Shown: positions 1 through 10,934 of the stretch, piece after piece | Position numbering within the stretch: the first letter of the stretch is position 1 | How the letters are laid out: each line of letters starts with the position of its first letter | From: Guadua angustifolia | Lineage: Eukaryota; Streptophyta; Magnoliopsida; Poales; Poaceae | Direction: 5' to 3' | Length of the DNA stretch: 64,000 nucleotides | Assembly: GCA_036346375.1 (NCBI GenBank) | Contig: CM070508.1 | Span: 40,940,862 to 41,004,861, forward strand | The notes under the pieces: generated by a model | What the model saw: the letters and a program-made list of their open reading frames with translations, nothing else | Database searches by the model: none | What the model was told of the DNA's origin: nothing | Translations under genes and position numbers: made by a program

Positions 1-400
1 ATGGCTCTTTGGCCGAGTGATACCTACATCCGACGGCTGTTGGATATAGCTTAGGCTCATCTTGGAGCATATCATATCTTATGCGGCTCTTGGCCAAGTG
101 ATACCCACATCCGACTGCTGTAGGATATGACTTAGGCTCAACTTGGAGCGTATCATATTCGCGTGGCTCTTGGCCGAGTGATACCCATATCCGACTGTTG
201 TCGGATATAGCTTCGGCTCAACTTGGAGCGTATCACGGTTTTCTTAGCTGATGGCCGAGTGATACCTACATCTGACTGATACCGGATATAGCTCTAGTCC
301 AACTTGGGACATATCATATTTTGTGTGGCTCTTGGCCGAGTGATACCCATATCCGACTGATGCTGGATACAGCTTTGGTCCAACTTGGGACATATCAAGG
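1..400. repeat. Tandem array of ~80-bp units, five copies
   Basis: A unit containing TTGGCCGAGTGATACCCA, a CCGACTG block and GGCTCAACTTGGAGC recurs with a spacing of 80-81 bp. The shared GGCCGAGTG or GGCCAAGTG box falls near 12, 92, 172, 253 and 334. The units differ by point changes and end in TATCATAT or TATCAAGG. The array probably continues left of the window. It sits in the 3' untranslated part of element A, where Tat-lineage elements commonly carry tandem repeats. Confidence 0.9.
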
Positions 401-928
401 TTCAACCAAACGGTATTCGTACTCATTTATTACGATGCACAGCTTATCGACCCATCTTAGGGCATACCCTTGGGACCATGCCTTATCAGGCTCAACCCAT
501 GATATATGATTCCGCTATGCGGTAACCAACTAGCGACCCAACATGGGACATATCACAGGAATATATTTTTAATCCGGACTGTAGAAATATCAACGTCCTG
601 CTTAGTGCAGTAGGTAGTTGAACATCCCATCGTGAGGCGTAACGTGTCTCAAGCCTGACCTGGTCAAACCTCGACTGTCTCCATCTGTCAGGGCGCAGGG
701 CCAGCAAATCATCGCGAAGCGTACGGCTAGGTTAGGTGTCCTGTGGTCTTTCTTTCCTGCCAACTTGGTGAAGCCCTAAATTTCCCCTTTTTAAGGCTGG
801 GCCGTGCGCTGAGCGACGGTTCATTTTCTTCCGCGCACTCTTGCCCCTTCGGCTTCCCTGTCTCTCCAACTTCTCCGCCGCTGCTGCTGCGCTCACATTT
901 TGCGCCGCCATCAATCTTTCTTCCAAAA
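401..928. other. Non-coding spacer between tandem array and antisense gene
   Basis: One eroded remnant of the 80-bp unit can be seen near 500-556, with GCGACCCAACATGGGACATATCA. The rest shows no convincing coding pattern. Because it lies just upstream of the plus-strand antisense gene it could hold that gene's promoter and leader. A pyrimidine-rich stretch (about 740-880) precedes the likely start codon. I see no clear TATA box. Confidence 0.4.
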
Positions 929-3640
929 ATGTCTTCACACTCTTCCAAGGATGCCTCCTCGCCACCTTCACTTCAAGACTAGACCACCTTGGTGACGACG
1001 TAGGAGCGGTTGGAGTCCCTGGTGGCTGACGGGGTTCTTCCTGCCTTGGCTCTGATCTCCGCATGGCCGGCCGCCGGTGAGTCCGTTCCCACCCCTCGTT
1101 CTGAAGAGGTCATGGTCTTTGAGTCCTTTTTCCCGCGCGGCCTGGGCCTTCCCGCCTGCGCTTTCCTCCGCGGTCTTCTTTTCTTCTACGGCATTGAGTT
1201 GGTTAACTTGAATCCGAACTCCATCCTTCAAATCTCCCTTTTAGTTCATCTCTGCGAAGCCTTCTTGGGCATCCGCCCTCACTTCGATCTCTTCCACCAT
1301 CTTTACCTTCTGAAGCCTTACCCGTCCAAAAATGACCCCAAGGTAATTGGGGGGAGCCGGATTTCAGCTACAGGAGGGGTCTAAGAAAACCTACTTTGGT
1401 ATTCCAGTTAAATCTTCAAACAAAGGTTGGCACCAGGAGTGGTTCTACTATGCCAATCCTGACCCCGCTCTCCCCTCTTTTGGAGGGTGCCGGCCTAAGG
1501 TGTCCCTTTCCTAGACGTCAGCCCCCGAGGCCAGTGATATGGATCAGGTGCAAGAGCTCTTGGTGCTGATCGGTAAATTAAAAGAGGAAGGCCTCACTGG
1601 AGTGGGTTTGGCGCTCCATTTTGTCACGCGTCGGATTCAACCTCTGAAGGAGTGGGTCCACCATGGCTTCGAGTTTGAAGGAATGGACGATCCTACTCGG
1701 GAAGTACCTGAAAAGATGATGAAGGGGTAGATGCACGCTCGGGTCATTGACTTCTTTGTCTCGAGCGTGGAGATGTCCGGCGCCAGATTCCCGAGGTCCT
1801 TTTCTGCGTCAAATCCCCCTCCTGAGGTAAGAAAGACTAGCTGGTGGCCTTCCACATTTTGTCTCTGAATGGTTTTCAGCAGCTTTAACACTCCTTTCCA
1901 GGATCAGGTGACTTTCTTCAGCGACGCGCCACTCCCAGAAATGCCCATTCATAAGAGTGCTCGTGGGAAGCGATCTGCAAGCCCACAGGCTGGTGATCTA
2001 GCCGCCAAGAAGGGGAAGAAGGCAGTTACTGAGGACCCCCCGACGGCTCAGCATTCGACAGGTGGTCCTAAGATCCAAGAACCCCCGGTGCAGGCCCTGG
2101 CGCCTTCGGCACCTCCTCCTCATAAGCCGGTGGCACAACCGAGCCCAAACCCGAGTGGTTCAAGCACTCGGGAAGAGTCCGGGCTTCCCGCTCGTGGCGC
2201 TCCGGCTGGCCCCTCCGGGAGCGGCTCTACCGCACGGAGGAGACCGCCGGTGAAGATAAAGAAGTCCAACAGGTAGGCTGTCCCATTGACTCTTATTCAC
2301 CGCATTTTGTTGGATTCCTCGCTGATTGTTCCTTTTTATAGGAATCCCTCTTATGATATTCCTGTTGCGACACCATCCGGGGCCCCTGAGGGGACTGAGT
2401 CCCAGGGTGCCCCTGAACCGATCGGGGAGGCCCCACGATGTACCTCACCTGGAGACGCGGCGGTGCCCTCCGAGCCGCAACCGCCTTCATCGCCACCCCG
2501 TGCTTTGGCATCGGTTCCTTCTGTTCGGGAGTCCGCCTCCTGTCCCTCCCCCACGGTTGAAGACATCCTCTGGGATCCACCGGCTACCGCTCGCCCCCGA
2601 TTCCTGCCCCGAGTTGCGTGGATGGATGACGAGGCGAATTGAAGTCGCTCGATGACCCGACGGAGGAGGAGGAGAGGAATGACTTTTATAGTCATGCTGC
2701 CACTTGTGCCCGTCTGGCCTGGGTAATATTTTTACTGTCCTTGCCGCCTGCTTGCTTGTGTCGCATATTGTCACCTTTCTCTGTGGTGATTGCAGATATT
2801 GGGAGAGCGCTCTGAAGCGATGTCTGAGTGCCTGCAAAATATGCTCCTGGAGATCAAGACGCGGCAAGAATACCTGGCTGACTTGGAGCGGGTCAAGGCT
2901 GAACATGCAGCCGAGCTGCAAGTTTTCCGGTCGGAGGCCCAGGCCTTGCGGGAGGAGAAGAAAGGTCTATGGGAGAAGAAGTTCGACGCCATTGGCTCCC
3001 TTCGAGGTAGGTTTTCCTTGGACCATCCTGCGCTCTTGTTTAATCGACTGGTTTTTTGATTTCCCTGTCTCCACGTCAGCTCGGCACTCTACCATCGCGA
3101 AGCTCCAAGAGCAGCTTAAGGCCTCAGAGGCCTCCCGCTTGAAGTCGGAGACTTCCCACCTGAAGTCGGAGAAGGACATAGAAGGTACACTTTGCAGCCT
3201 GGTATTTCCTTATCTTCGTTGTCTTCTTGGTGTTTCTTTATTGCTCTGTTTTGCTTGCAGATTACAAGTTCAAAACACAGGCGCAATACGCCGCTTTTGA
3301 CGAGAGAGTCAAAGCTCTTGAAGTGTCCTGCGCTAAGCCCTGCGAGGCCCCTGAGCCATTACTGAGATTGCTTCATCCCGAAGGCGAGAGGCCGTCTGGC
3401 AAAGACCTTGTCATCTCCCAGCTGGAGGAAGCCCCTAATGCGCTTAAGGCACTCTTGAAGGAAACGGCGACCAATGGTTCTTGCCAGGCTCTGGCGATTA
3501 CCAAGTTGCTTTATCCCCGAGTGGATCTTGAAGCCATTAAGGAGTGCTATGCCTGCAATGTGGATGAGGATCGGCTCACCGAGCTCTTGGAACAAGTTAA
3601 AGACTCATCTTCGGCTGTCGCAGAGTCCTTGGACTTGTAA
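929..3640 (+). pseudogene. Antisense gene of gypsy element A, Transposase_28-type domain, six exons
   Basis: The gene runs opposite to gag-pol and ends 280 bp from the end of pol. Exons are about 929-1826, 1902-2272, 2342-2722, 2796-3006, 3080-3184 and 3261-3640. The five introns are 69-76 bp, all GT-AG, and each join keeps the reading frame. The first exon has the putative gypsy-type transposon domain (Pfam Transposase_28), seen in FESFFPRGLGLPACAFLRGL and FVTRRIQPLKEWVHH. Exons 2-3 encode a Pro/Ser/Ala-rich linker with basic patches such as RRRPPVKIKK. Exons 4-6 are Glu/Lys/Leu-rich and look like coiled coil. In-frame stops near 980, 1001, 1513 and 1728, and frameshifts near 1350 (a G run) and 2640, disable it. 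The start at 929 is chosen because a Ser-rich N-terminus is usual for the family. Function is unknown. Confidence 0.8.
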
Positions 3641-3919
3641 ACCTTGAGCCTGTAAACTCTGGTTATGAAAGTATTTCTTCAACCTTATATTTTTTAAATA
3701 TGCTGCCGTGATGCGATCATCCGAGTGGTTTTTGTCATGCTGAATATCACGTCCGACTAGTTCAGCCCCTAGGCTCTGGGGTATGGTCCATGACGCATGT
3801 CTCAAAGTCTTAATATTTATAGGAGCAAAACACTTGGGCATGTATTTTTAGAGGAAATCATACGAAAACAAATTTAAGAGAAAGCATTAATTCATAAAGA
3901 AGTAATTGAACTACAAAGC

Positions 3920-4850
3920 TCAAGCGAAAAAACGACGTAGCTGTTCTATATTCCAGGTCTTATCGACAATCGTGCCATCTTCACGCTTGAGCCTGTACGC
4001 ACCAGGACGTGTCACTTCGTCAATGATGTAAGGGCCTTCCCAGCTTGGGGAGAGCTTATGCTCGCTTTTTTTATTCTTTCTAAGGACCAGATCTCCTTTG
4101 GAGAATGTACGACCCCTTACATTGTGATTATGATAGCGCCGTGAACCCTGAAGGTACTTTGCCGCCTTTATTGTTGCGACGTCCCTGGCCTCTTCCAGTC
4201 GGTCAAGGTTTTCTAGCTGGTTTTCTTCCGAGGCCACCTCATCATAGTTCCGAACCCGCGGGGATCCGAATTCTAACTCGGTGGAGAGAACCGCCTCTGA
4301 GCCATACACCAGGAAAAAGGGTGATTGCCCGGTTGCTCTGTTGGGAGTGGTTCGCAGCCCCCAGAGCACCGAAGGCAATTCCTTCACCCACCGAGTGGCA
4401 TATGGCTTGAGACGATAAAAAATCCTTGCCTTTAGGCCTTGTAACACCATGCCGTTGGCTCTTTCAACCTGCCCATTGCTTCAGGGGTGCACTACTGATG
4501 CGAAGCAGAGTTTTATGTCGAGCTCACTACACTAGTCTTGAAATATGCCCCCTCTGAATTGTGTGCCGTTGTCTGTGATGATTCGGTTTGGCATGCCGAA
4601 CCTGACCACGATTTCCTGAAAAAACTCTCTAGCCTTTGCGGCTGTGATCGAGGCGACTGGCTTGGCCTCAATCCATTTAGTGAATTTATCGACGACCACG
4701 AAGAGGTGAGTATACCCACCTTGAGCCTTCTTCAAAGGTCCCACCATGTCGAGCCCGCAGACCGCGAACAGCCAGGTGATCAGGATAGTCTGTAGCTCCT
4801 ATGCCGGCTTGTTCATCTATCACGCAAAGAACTGACATCCTTCGCATGTC
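3920..4850 (-). pseudogene. Integrase core and C-terminal domain of element A
   Basis: Integrase inserts the element's cDNA into the host genome. The minus frame shows LDMVGPL and VVDKFTKWIEAKP around the first catalytic Asp, ITDNGTQFRGG with the second Asp, and a following ERANGMVLQGLKAR stretch. After these come ELPSVLWGLRTTPNRATG and a basic C-terminus ending at IEQLRRFFA. The frame is open from 4450 to 3920 but carries stops around 4470-4530, one where a conserved Gln is expected before SNGQ. The end at 3920 lies just downstream of the convergent antisense gene. Confidence 0.85.
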
Positions 4851-5292
4851 CAGACGATGTCCTCTGCATCAGTGACGGCAGTCGGCCAGAAAAATCCCTG
4901 ACGATAAGCCTTGCCGACTAATGTTGTTGACACCGCGTGATTCCCACAAACTCCCGAGTGGATTCCTTTGAGAAGTTCTCTTCTTTCTTGTTCTGAGCAT
5001 GAGGGATCCATCGAAGTACATTGTCCAATACTCAAGTTCCTTGTCGGCCGCCGGAGTTTGAAGTTCTGTCGACTCGGCTGTGAAGTCGGCGAGTGCTTAA
5101 GACTTGATGGTAGTGCAAGGCTTGAACAGGATATCAAAAGCTCCAAGCTCGACTGCCCGCTTCACAATTCTCCTAGTGGCCTCCTGATTGTGGAGTATAT
5201 CTCCGATCGGGAAGGAAGTGACCACCGAAATAGTATGCTCTTGGAAGTAATGTTTGAGTTTGCGAGATGTGAGAAGTACGGCATATAATAAT
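4851..5292 (-). pseudogene. RNase H (C-terminal part) and integrase zinc finger of element A, left of the CACTA insertion
   Basis: This part continues the RNase H frame interrupted by the CACTA element, with LLTSRKLKHYFQ and ILHNQEATRR. It then opens the second, archaeal-type RNase H at YWTMYFDGSLM. After that motif the sequence jumps directly to LLKGIHSGVCGNHA, the His-His part of the integrase zinc finger, which leads to WTCEGCQFF. Compared with element D, about 0.7 kb is missing, covering the remaining catalytic residues of the second RNase H. The deletion makes the polyprotein defective. Confidence 0.8.
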
Positions 5293-5309
5293 CACTACAG
5301 GAAAACCAA
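5293..5309 (+). repeat. Left terminal inverted repeat of CACTA-1
   Basis: CACTACAGGAAAACCAA matches the inverse of 16148-16164 at every position. Beyond it the match continues imperfectly through TTTTTCGTCAGCC against TTTTTCGTCGGCC. The preceding AAT (5290-5292) is the left target-site copy. Confidence 0.95.
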
Positions 5310-5690
5310 TATTTTTCGTCAGCCAAAAACGTATTTTCGTCGGTCTGACAAAAGCCGATGATTAATAACATATTTTAAATTAAAGCCGCTGAGGCCGATG
5401 ATTAATAAACATATTTTCGTTGGTTTTACATTAGCGGCGATTAATATATATATTTTAAATCGACTATCACGGAAGCCGACGACAATAATTACAATTTTTA
5501 AATCGGCTCTTACATGAAAGCGAAATTATAAGCGTTAGAGGCGGGGGCTCTGCCAAGGTTACAAAGTTTTCGTCGGCTATAAACCTAGCCGCCGAAAATA
5601 CAAACATGTTTTCGTCAGCTCAAACACTAGCCGACGAAAATATAAATTTTTTCGGCGGCACAGATGTAGACCGACGAACATACACGGTTT
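5310..5690. repeat. Left subterminal repeat region of CACTA-1
   Basis: Many copies of a motif around TTTTCGTCGGC and its inverse GCCGACGAAAA recur every 30-60 bp, mixed with AAATCGGCT-like variants. Subterminal repeats of this sort bind the TNPA-like protein in En/Spm elements. The binding role here is inferred from the family. Confidence 0.85.
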
Positions 5691-5699
5691 AGGTTACAA

Positions 5700-6030
5700 G
5701 TGAGCCCTGCGCGCCTGTTTGTAGACTCAATCACAAATCCGCCGCCACAACTCCTCCCGACCGCCGCCGCCCCTCCATGTTGCCCTCCCGGCCGCCGCCA
5801 TCCGCCATCCTCGGCCGCGCCGCCCGCCCGCCATCCCGACGCCGCCTCCTCCCAGGCCAGCGCCTCCCGACCCCGCCGCCCGCCCGCCATCCCACAGGCG
5901 CCTGCCCCTCATGGTGCCCTCCCCACCCGCCGCTCCTCCCCAGCCCAGCCTGCCCATCGCCCATGCCCACGCGCCCCCAGTGGCCACCTCCCTAGCCGTC
6001 GGCGCCTCCCCCGTGGGGACAAGAAAATCT
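5700..6030 (+). other. GC-rich Pro/Ala island near the 5' end of CACTA-1
   Basis: A sharply GC-rich patch of CCGCCGCC and CCCGCC repeats sits in otherwise AT-rich transposon DNA. The plus strand is open for 111 codons with a Pro/Ala/Arg composition, but the other frames are open as well, so the ORF may be a product of composition. It could be a first exon or leader with a CpG-rich promoter of the transposase, or a captured fragment. No recognisable domain is present. Confidence 0.45.
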
Positions 6031-7050
6031 GTTGACAAATCGGTGAGCTGAATTTCTCCCAATATTACATTACTATGCTCTCATTTTGTTAGTTTATCTT
6101 TACCCGAGAGAGGTATTGAGGGTTGAACAAGTATACCAAGTCACCAAGACAGAAACCTCCTCACTCAAAATTCAAGAAACAATTGGCGGAAGAAGTAAAA
6201 TCTATATATTACGTAGAGCAAATCATGTCTAACACAGCGACCAAAGAGTATTACCAAAGCATATAGATGAAACTCTAGTATACTAATGTCTAGAAGGTCC
6301 ATCGGATCTGCTTGAAGGAACTATATATAGGTTACTATCTCTGAGCTTGATCCTTTCCCATTATAGACAAAACTATCTGAAGCAATACATCTTGTAACTA
6401 ACTTGTTAGTGACAAGCGATTTGGAAGTTGCATATGCGTGCTCGAATTACCTTGTTAATTAGTACAGGACCATGTTGACACAAGAATGCTATGGATATGC
6501 ATGACATGGTCAAGTTGTCAATTTCTTCTCACAGGTAAAACTGTATTGATTCACATTTAAAAGTAAAATATATAAAAAAATCATGATATCCTTGATGCAA
6601 GGTTCCCTACCATGATAATTGTTTTGAAAACTAATCTCTGCCTAACCAAGTGAACTTAATCTACATCATACGCATTTCTAGGCATCTTAACTAATCAAAT
6701 GATCTTTCAATGCCATATATACACACAAAAAAACAGCAAATACGAAAATGTGAATGGTTACCAGAATGGCCACATAAAAAAAAGGTTGGCACCCTCCAAC
6801 AATCATCCGACCATATGTACATGGTGTGGGTGAGAAGCCTTGGCTCATCATATTGTAGTACAAGTCTATTCGGGTATGGGTGATTGATATCTTATATAAC
6901 TGAAACTGCAACTGTTTATTTGTCTGCTGAGTGGATGTCCTCCTTTCTAGGGAGGTCATGCCGAAATTTTGTAAATTTCAGTGCCTTAGTTTTAACCAGT
7001 TCTAAGCCTTATTAGAACCATAATTCTTGTATCATCATTTTTTAATATAG
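6031..7050. other. Non-coding interior of CACTA-1
   Basis: AT-rich sequence with no supported ORF. It lies between the GC-rich island and the TNP2 gene and may be a leader or intron. Confidence 0.5.
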
Positions 7051-9680
7051 TGGTATCAATATGGGTGATAATCGAGCATGGATGTATGTCGGCCGGAGAA
7101 CAACGGGGTCACACGGACGAATGGGTAGAAGACACAAGCATTTGTGGATCATATTTTCTCTTTGAATCCACGGTGGTGTAGCGAAGTGTCCATGCAGCAA
7201 GTCGTAACCCGCTCGTAAAAGCGGAAGGAGGAGATCGAATTAGACTTGTGCGGATATGGATTTATGCCCAATTACTTAACTTGGTTCGAGCATGGTGAGT
7301 CACGTTTGGGTTCTACATCTAACATAGTCGGGATTATGATGACACGGAGGATAGATGCCGAGATATGGTGGAAGATCTTGGTCGACGATGCGAGGATGAA
7401 CCGGAAGAACAACTTTCTTGAGGTCGAAGAATTTTATAGGCTTCTTCTTGCTTCCAATGAGCCTCTGTATGAGTTTACCAATGTCACCCTTCTTGCTACA
7501 GTGACACGGTTGATGGCTATCAAATCGAAATACAATTTGAGTAAAGATTGTTACAACGATCTGGTGAAATTGATATGTGATGTTCTTCCAGAGAATCATA
7601 AGATGCCGAAAGATCTTTATCGGTCCAGAAAAATGTTGGCAGGTTTAGGGATGCAATACGAGAAGATACATGTGTGCCCCAATAAGTGTATGTTATTCGG
7701 AAGGAGAATGTAGAACTAACACATTGTCTATATTGCAATGAGTCGGTATATTCAAGTAGCGGATGAGGAGGGAAACACGGTAACAACAAAGTCGTGACCA
7801 AAGTGCTCCGCTATATGCCTCTTAAACCAAGGCTACAAAGTGAGCTTACCTATCAAAGGATCTTGCCATGCATATGAGGTGGCACAAAGAAGGCATGCGT
7901 ACATACGAGGGTTCCATGGGTCATCCTTCGATAGTGAAGCTTGGAAGACATTGGAGCAGTTCGATCCAAATTTCGCGAAGATCCTAGAAATGTTAAGTAT
8001 TGGGTTGGCAGCAGACGGCTTCACGCCTTTCACCACAAGTCTGACTCCGTACTCATGCTGGCCCGTGTTTGCAATACCGTATAATCTCCCTCCATCATTA
8101 TGCATGAAAGATGAGTATGTGTTTCTAACACTTGTTATTCTGGGCGAGCATCGGAAAGCATTTGGATATGTACATGCAGCCATTGATTGAGGAGCTGAAG
8201 GAGCTGTGGGAAGGTGTTTTGACATATGACAATAATAGAAAAGAGACCATCAACATGCGTGTGGCTTATCTTTGGTCTATCCATGATTGTCCTGCCTACG
8301 GTATGTTTGCGGGGTGGAGCACGCATGGTCGAATGTCTTGTCCGGTTTGCATGGGTGACACAGATGCGTTTCGTTTGAAGCATGGGGGCAAAATCTGTTT
8401 CTTTGATTGTCACCGTCGTTTCCTTAATCTAAGTCACCCATTCAGGAAAGATAAAAAGGGATTTCGGAAGGATGTGGCAGTTAGTAAAGGTCCGCCGAAA
8501 CGTTTAACCGGGCATGAGGTTGTGGCGTGGCATAGTGAGTTGGATCTCTCAAAGGATGGTAATGACGGATTCAAAGACACACATAATTGGACTCACATAT
8601 CTAGCATATGGAGTCTGCCATATGCCACTTGTTTAATCCTCGTGCATAATATTGATGTTATGCATCAAGAGCGAAATGTCGCAGAAAGCATCATTAGTAC
8701 ATGCTTCGACTTTAACGAAAAAACAAAAGACAATGTTAAGGCTCGTAGAGACTTGGCTGAAATCTGTAACCGTCCCACACTTGAAGTGATGGAAGGTGGA
8801 AAGAAACCTCGTGCTCCTTACTGTCTTAAAAGGTCAGACAAGATGGAGGTTCTTAGATGGATGAAAAATATAAAATTTCCAGATGGTTATGCGGCAAATC
8901 TGAGACGCGGTGAACATCTCGACCAGTAAACTGAATGGTCTAAAGAGTCATGATTACCACATCATCATGGAAAGGTTACTACCGGTGATGTTCAGGGGAT
9001 ATATGCCTGAAGAAGTGTGGTTAATCTTGGCGAGATCGGTTTCTTTTATAGGCGGTTGTGCTCTAAGGTAATAAAGAAATCAACGATGAAAGAATTGGGG
9101 AAGAATATACCTGTGCTTATATGCAAACTAGAAAAGGTATTTCCACCTGGTTTCATGAACTTAATGCAACATCTATTGGTACATTTACCGTACGAAGCAG
9201 AGGTGGGTGGCCCAGTGCAATACCGTTGGATGTATCGCATAGAGTGTACCTTGAAGAAACTTAGGGCTATGGTGGGTAATAAAGCACGAGTTGAAGGTCG
9301 CATCATTGGCGTACTATCTAAAAGAAATATCCTACTTCTCGAGCCATTATTTCGCGGAGCAAAATGATATTAATGCTGAAACAACACGATACCATACCTC
9401 TTCCGAAACAAGCGAAGGTCGTCTTGATATATTCAAGTGGAATGGCAAAGCAGTCGGTGATAGTTCCCCCCATGAGTTGACTCAGGAGGAGTGGAATGCA
9501 GCCATGATGTATATGTTCTTCAATATTGAGGAAATGGACAAGTATTTCGCGTAAGTACAAGTCATTTTTGTGTAAATTAGTTTTGATAACTATATTGCAA
9601 ATAACTCATGCAAATTGTAGGATTTTCGACAAACAAGAATGGCTATCGACCCAACGGCCTCTTGAAAAACAACTAGACAA
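7051..9680 (+). pseudogene. TNP2-type transposase of CACTA-1
   Basis: TNP2/TNPD proteins cut and move CACTA elements by acting at their ends. The N-terminal RAWMYVGRR is followed by LWWKILVDDARMN-type sequence and then the Transposase_21 core: GLAADGFTPF, YSCWPVFAIPYNLPPSLCMK, YMQPLIEELKELWEGV, YGMFAGWSTHGRMSCPVCM and FDCHRRFL. Later come HNIDVMHQERNVAESI and the region up to EEMDKYFA near 9554. The pieces lie in different frames, with shifts near 7180, 7720, 8160 and 8930, and a segment is missing before the YMQPLIEEL block. The gene is decayed but its domain order is intact. Confidence 0.9.
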
Positions 9681-9779
9681 TTTACGTGCATAGCGGTTGT
9701 ACGCTGGCGGCCCAAATTCGTTACACGGTTTCAAGACATGTATAGATCCTATCTCAATTTAACTATAGATATAGCCATA

Positions 9780-10470
9780 CGATAATGTCCTAAAAATATA
9801 TGTCTTTGCGGTCACGAGAGCGATGCTAGCGCCCACAATTCGTCAATTGTCCCGTGGATTCACGACCGCAAGGAAGTTTGTGCGATATGATATCAACGGG
9901 TTTCGTTTTATCTCTGCATCCTTTGAAGCTACCGTCATGAAAGCAGCCACGAAGTGAATAGCGGGGTAGTCACTACGGCAGAGGGTGCGGATGGTCGGCA
10001 AACTGAGTACTATGGTATTCTTCAAAACATTGTAGAGATCAAGTTCGAAGGACCAAAAGATTTGAGTGTCGTTTTCTTCTATTGTGATTGGTTTGACAAG
10101 GCAGGGATACGACGGAATGATAAACTTGGCTTGGTCGAAGTGAAACATGAATCACGACTTTCAGCTTTTGATCCATTTGTGCTTGCCCAGCATGTGAAGC
10201 TAGTATATTACCTCTCGTATCCATGCACCAAGCCAAGTCTTAAACCGTGGTGGGTTGTGTATAAGGTTAATCCACGTGATCAGCTGCACATTCCTAGATC
10301 CGATGAGTATATACCAAGTGAGCTTGATGCATTCCAAGAAGGTGACCTGCCAACAACGTTTGAAGTAGATGTCGGAACGTCACTCGATGATTTAGTTGGT
10401 GACGTGCCCACCGAGGAAGATGGTCATGTACGGAAAGTTGGGAAGCGAAAACGACAAAATACATGTATAT
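9780..10470 (+). pseudogene. TNP2 C-terminal region with DUF4216-like domain
   Basis: The plus strand encodes NSGVVTTAEG and YYGILQNIVEIKF, then VVFFYCDWFD, VKHESRLSAFDPFVLAQHV and a YYLSYP segment. This is the pattern of the DUF4216 domain found downstream of TNP2 in plant CACTA transposases. A basic KRKRQN follows. Stops between 9640 and 9780 separate it from the main transposase, so it may be a further exon of the same gene. The role of this domain is not established. Confidence 0.8.
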
Positions 10471-10560
10471 ATTGCATTTCTAATGTTTACATTAATTTCT
10501 ATATATTGCATTTTATGGATCTATATATTGCATTTGTTACGATATTTCATTTGTTGTTTT

Positions 10561-10860
10561 TGCGGGATGAGGTCATTTTTGCACCGTTCGAGATCAAAGA
10601 AGGATGGGTCTTCATCTTCTAATGCAAACAGCAGTTCTTCTTCAAAAGGTGTTAGTAGCCTTTTCAAAGGAAGTTCCTCTCAACAAAGTAGAAGGCGACA
10701 ATTGGAGAGTTGTATTAGAGATGTTCAGGAGGAAGCACCAAGTTCGGGAGGAAGCACGAAGTGGGCGTTGATCAAGTACCTGGAAGAGAATAATGAGGAT
10801 GTGGCAAATGAAGGTGGAGACACACCCACGGATGAGGTGGAGACATTGGACCGGTCTTGA
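10561..10860 (+). pseudogene. Ser-rich ORF between the two CACTA-1 transposase genes
   Basis: A plus-strand frame of about 100 codons runs from a Ser/Lys/Arg-rich start (HRSRSKKDGSSSS) to an acidic end (EENNEDVANEGGD) and a stop at 10860. It may be the last exon of the TNP2 gene or the first of the next one. An AT-rich intron-like stretch with TTTTTGCG lies before it. I recognise no domain. Confidence 0.4.
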
Positions 10861-10934
10861 GTTTTTCTAATGATAACTTATTTATTTTGTGTATTTTGTC
10901 TCTCTTATTAACTTCTTCTTGATGTAAAATATAT

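Noticed and set aside
1..400. CRISPR-like array
   Set aside because: The 80-bp units are continuous with no unique spacers, and the window is plant DNA.
3920..5292. A separate retroelement from the one at 16168
   Set aside because: The RNase H frame and protein motifs rejoin exactly when CACTA-1 and one AAT copy are removed.
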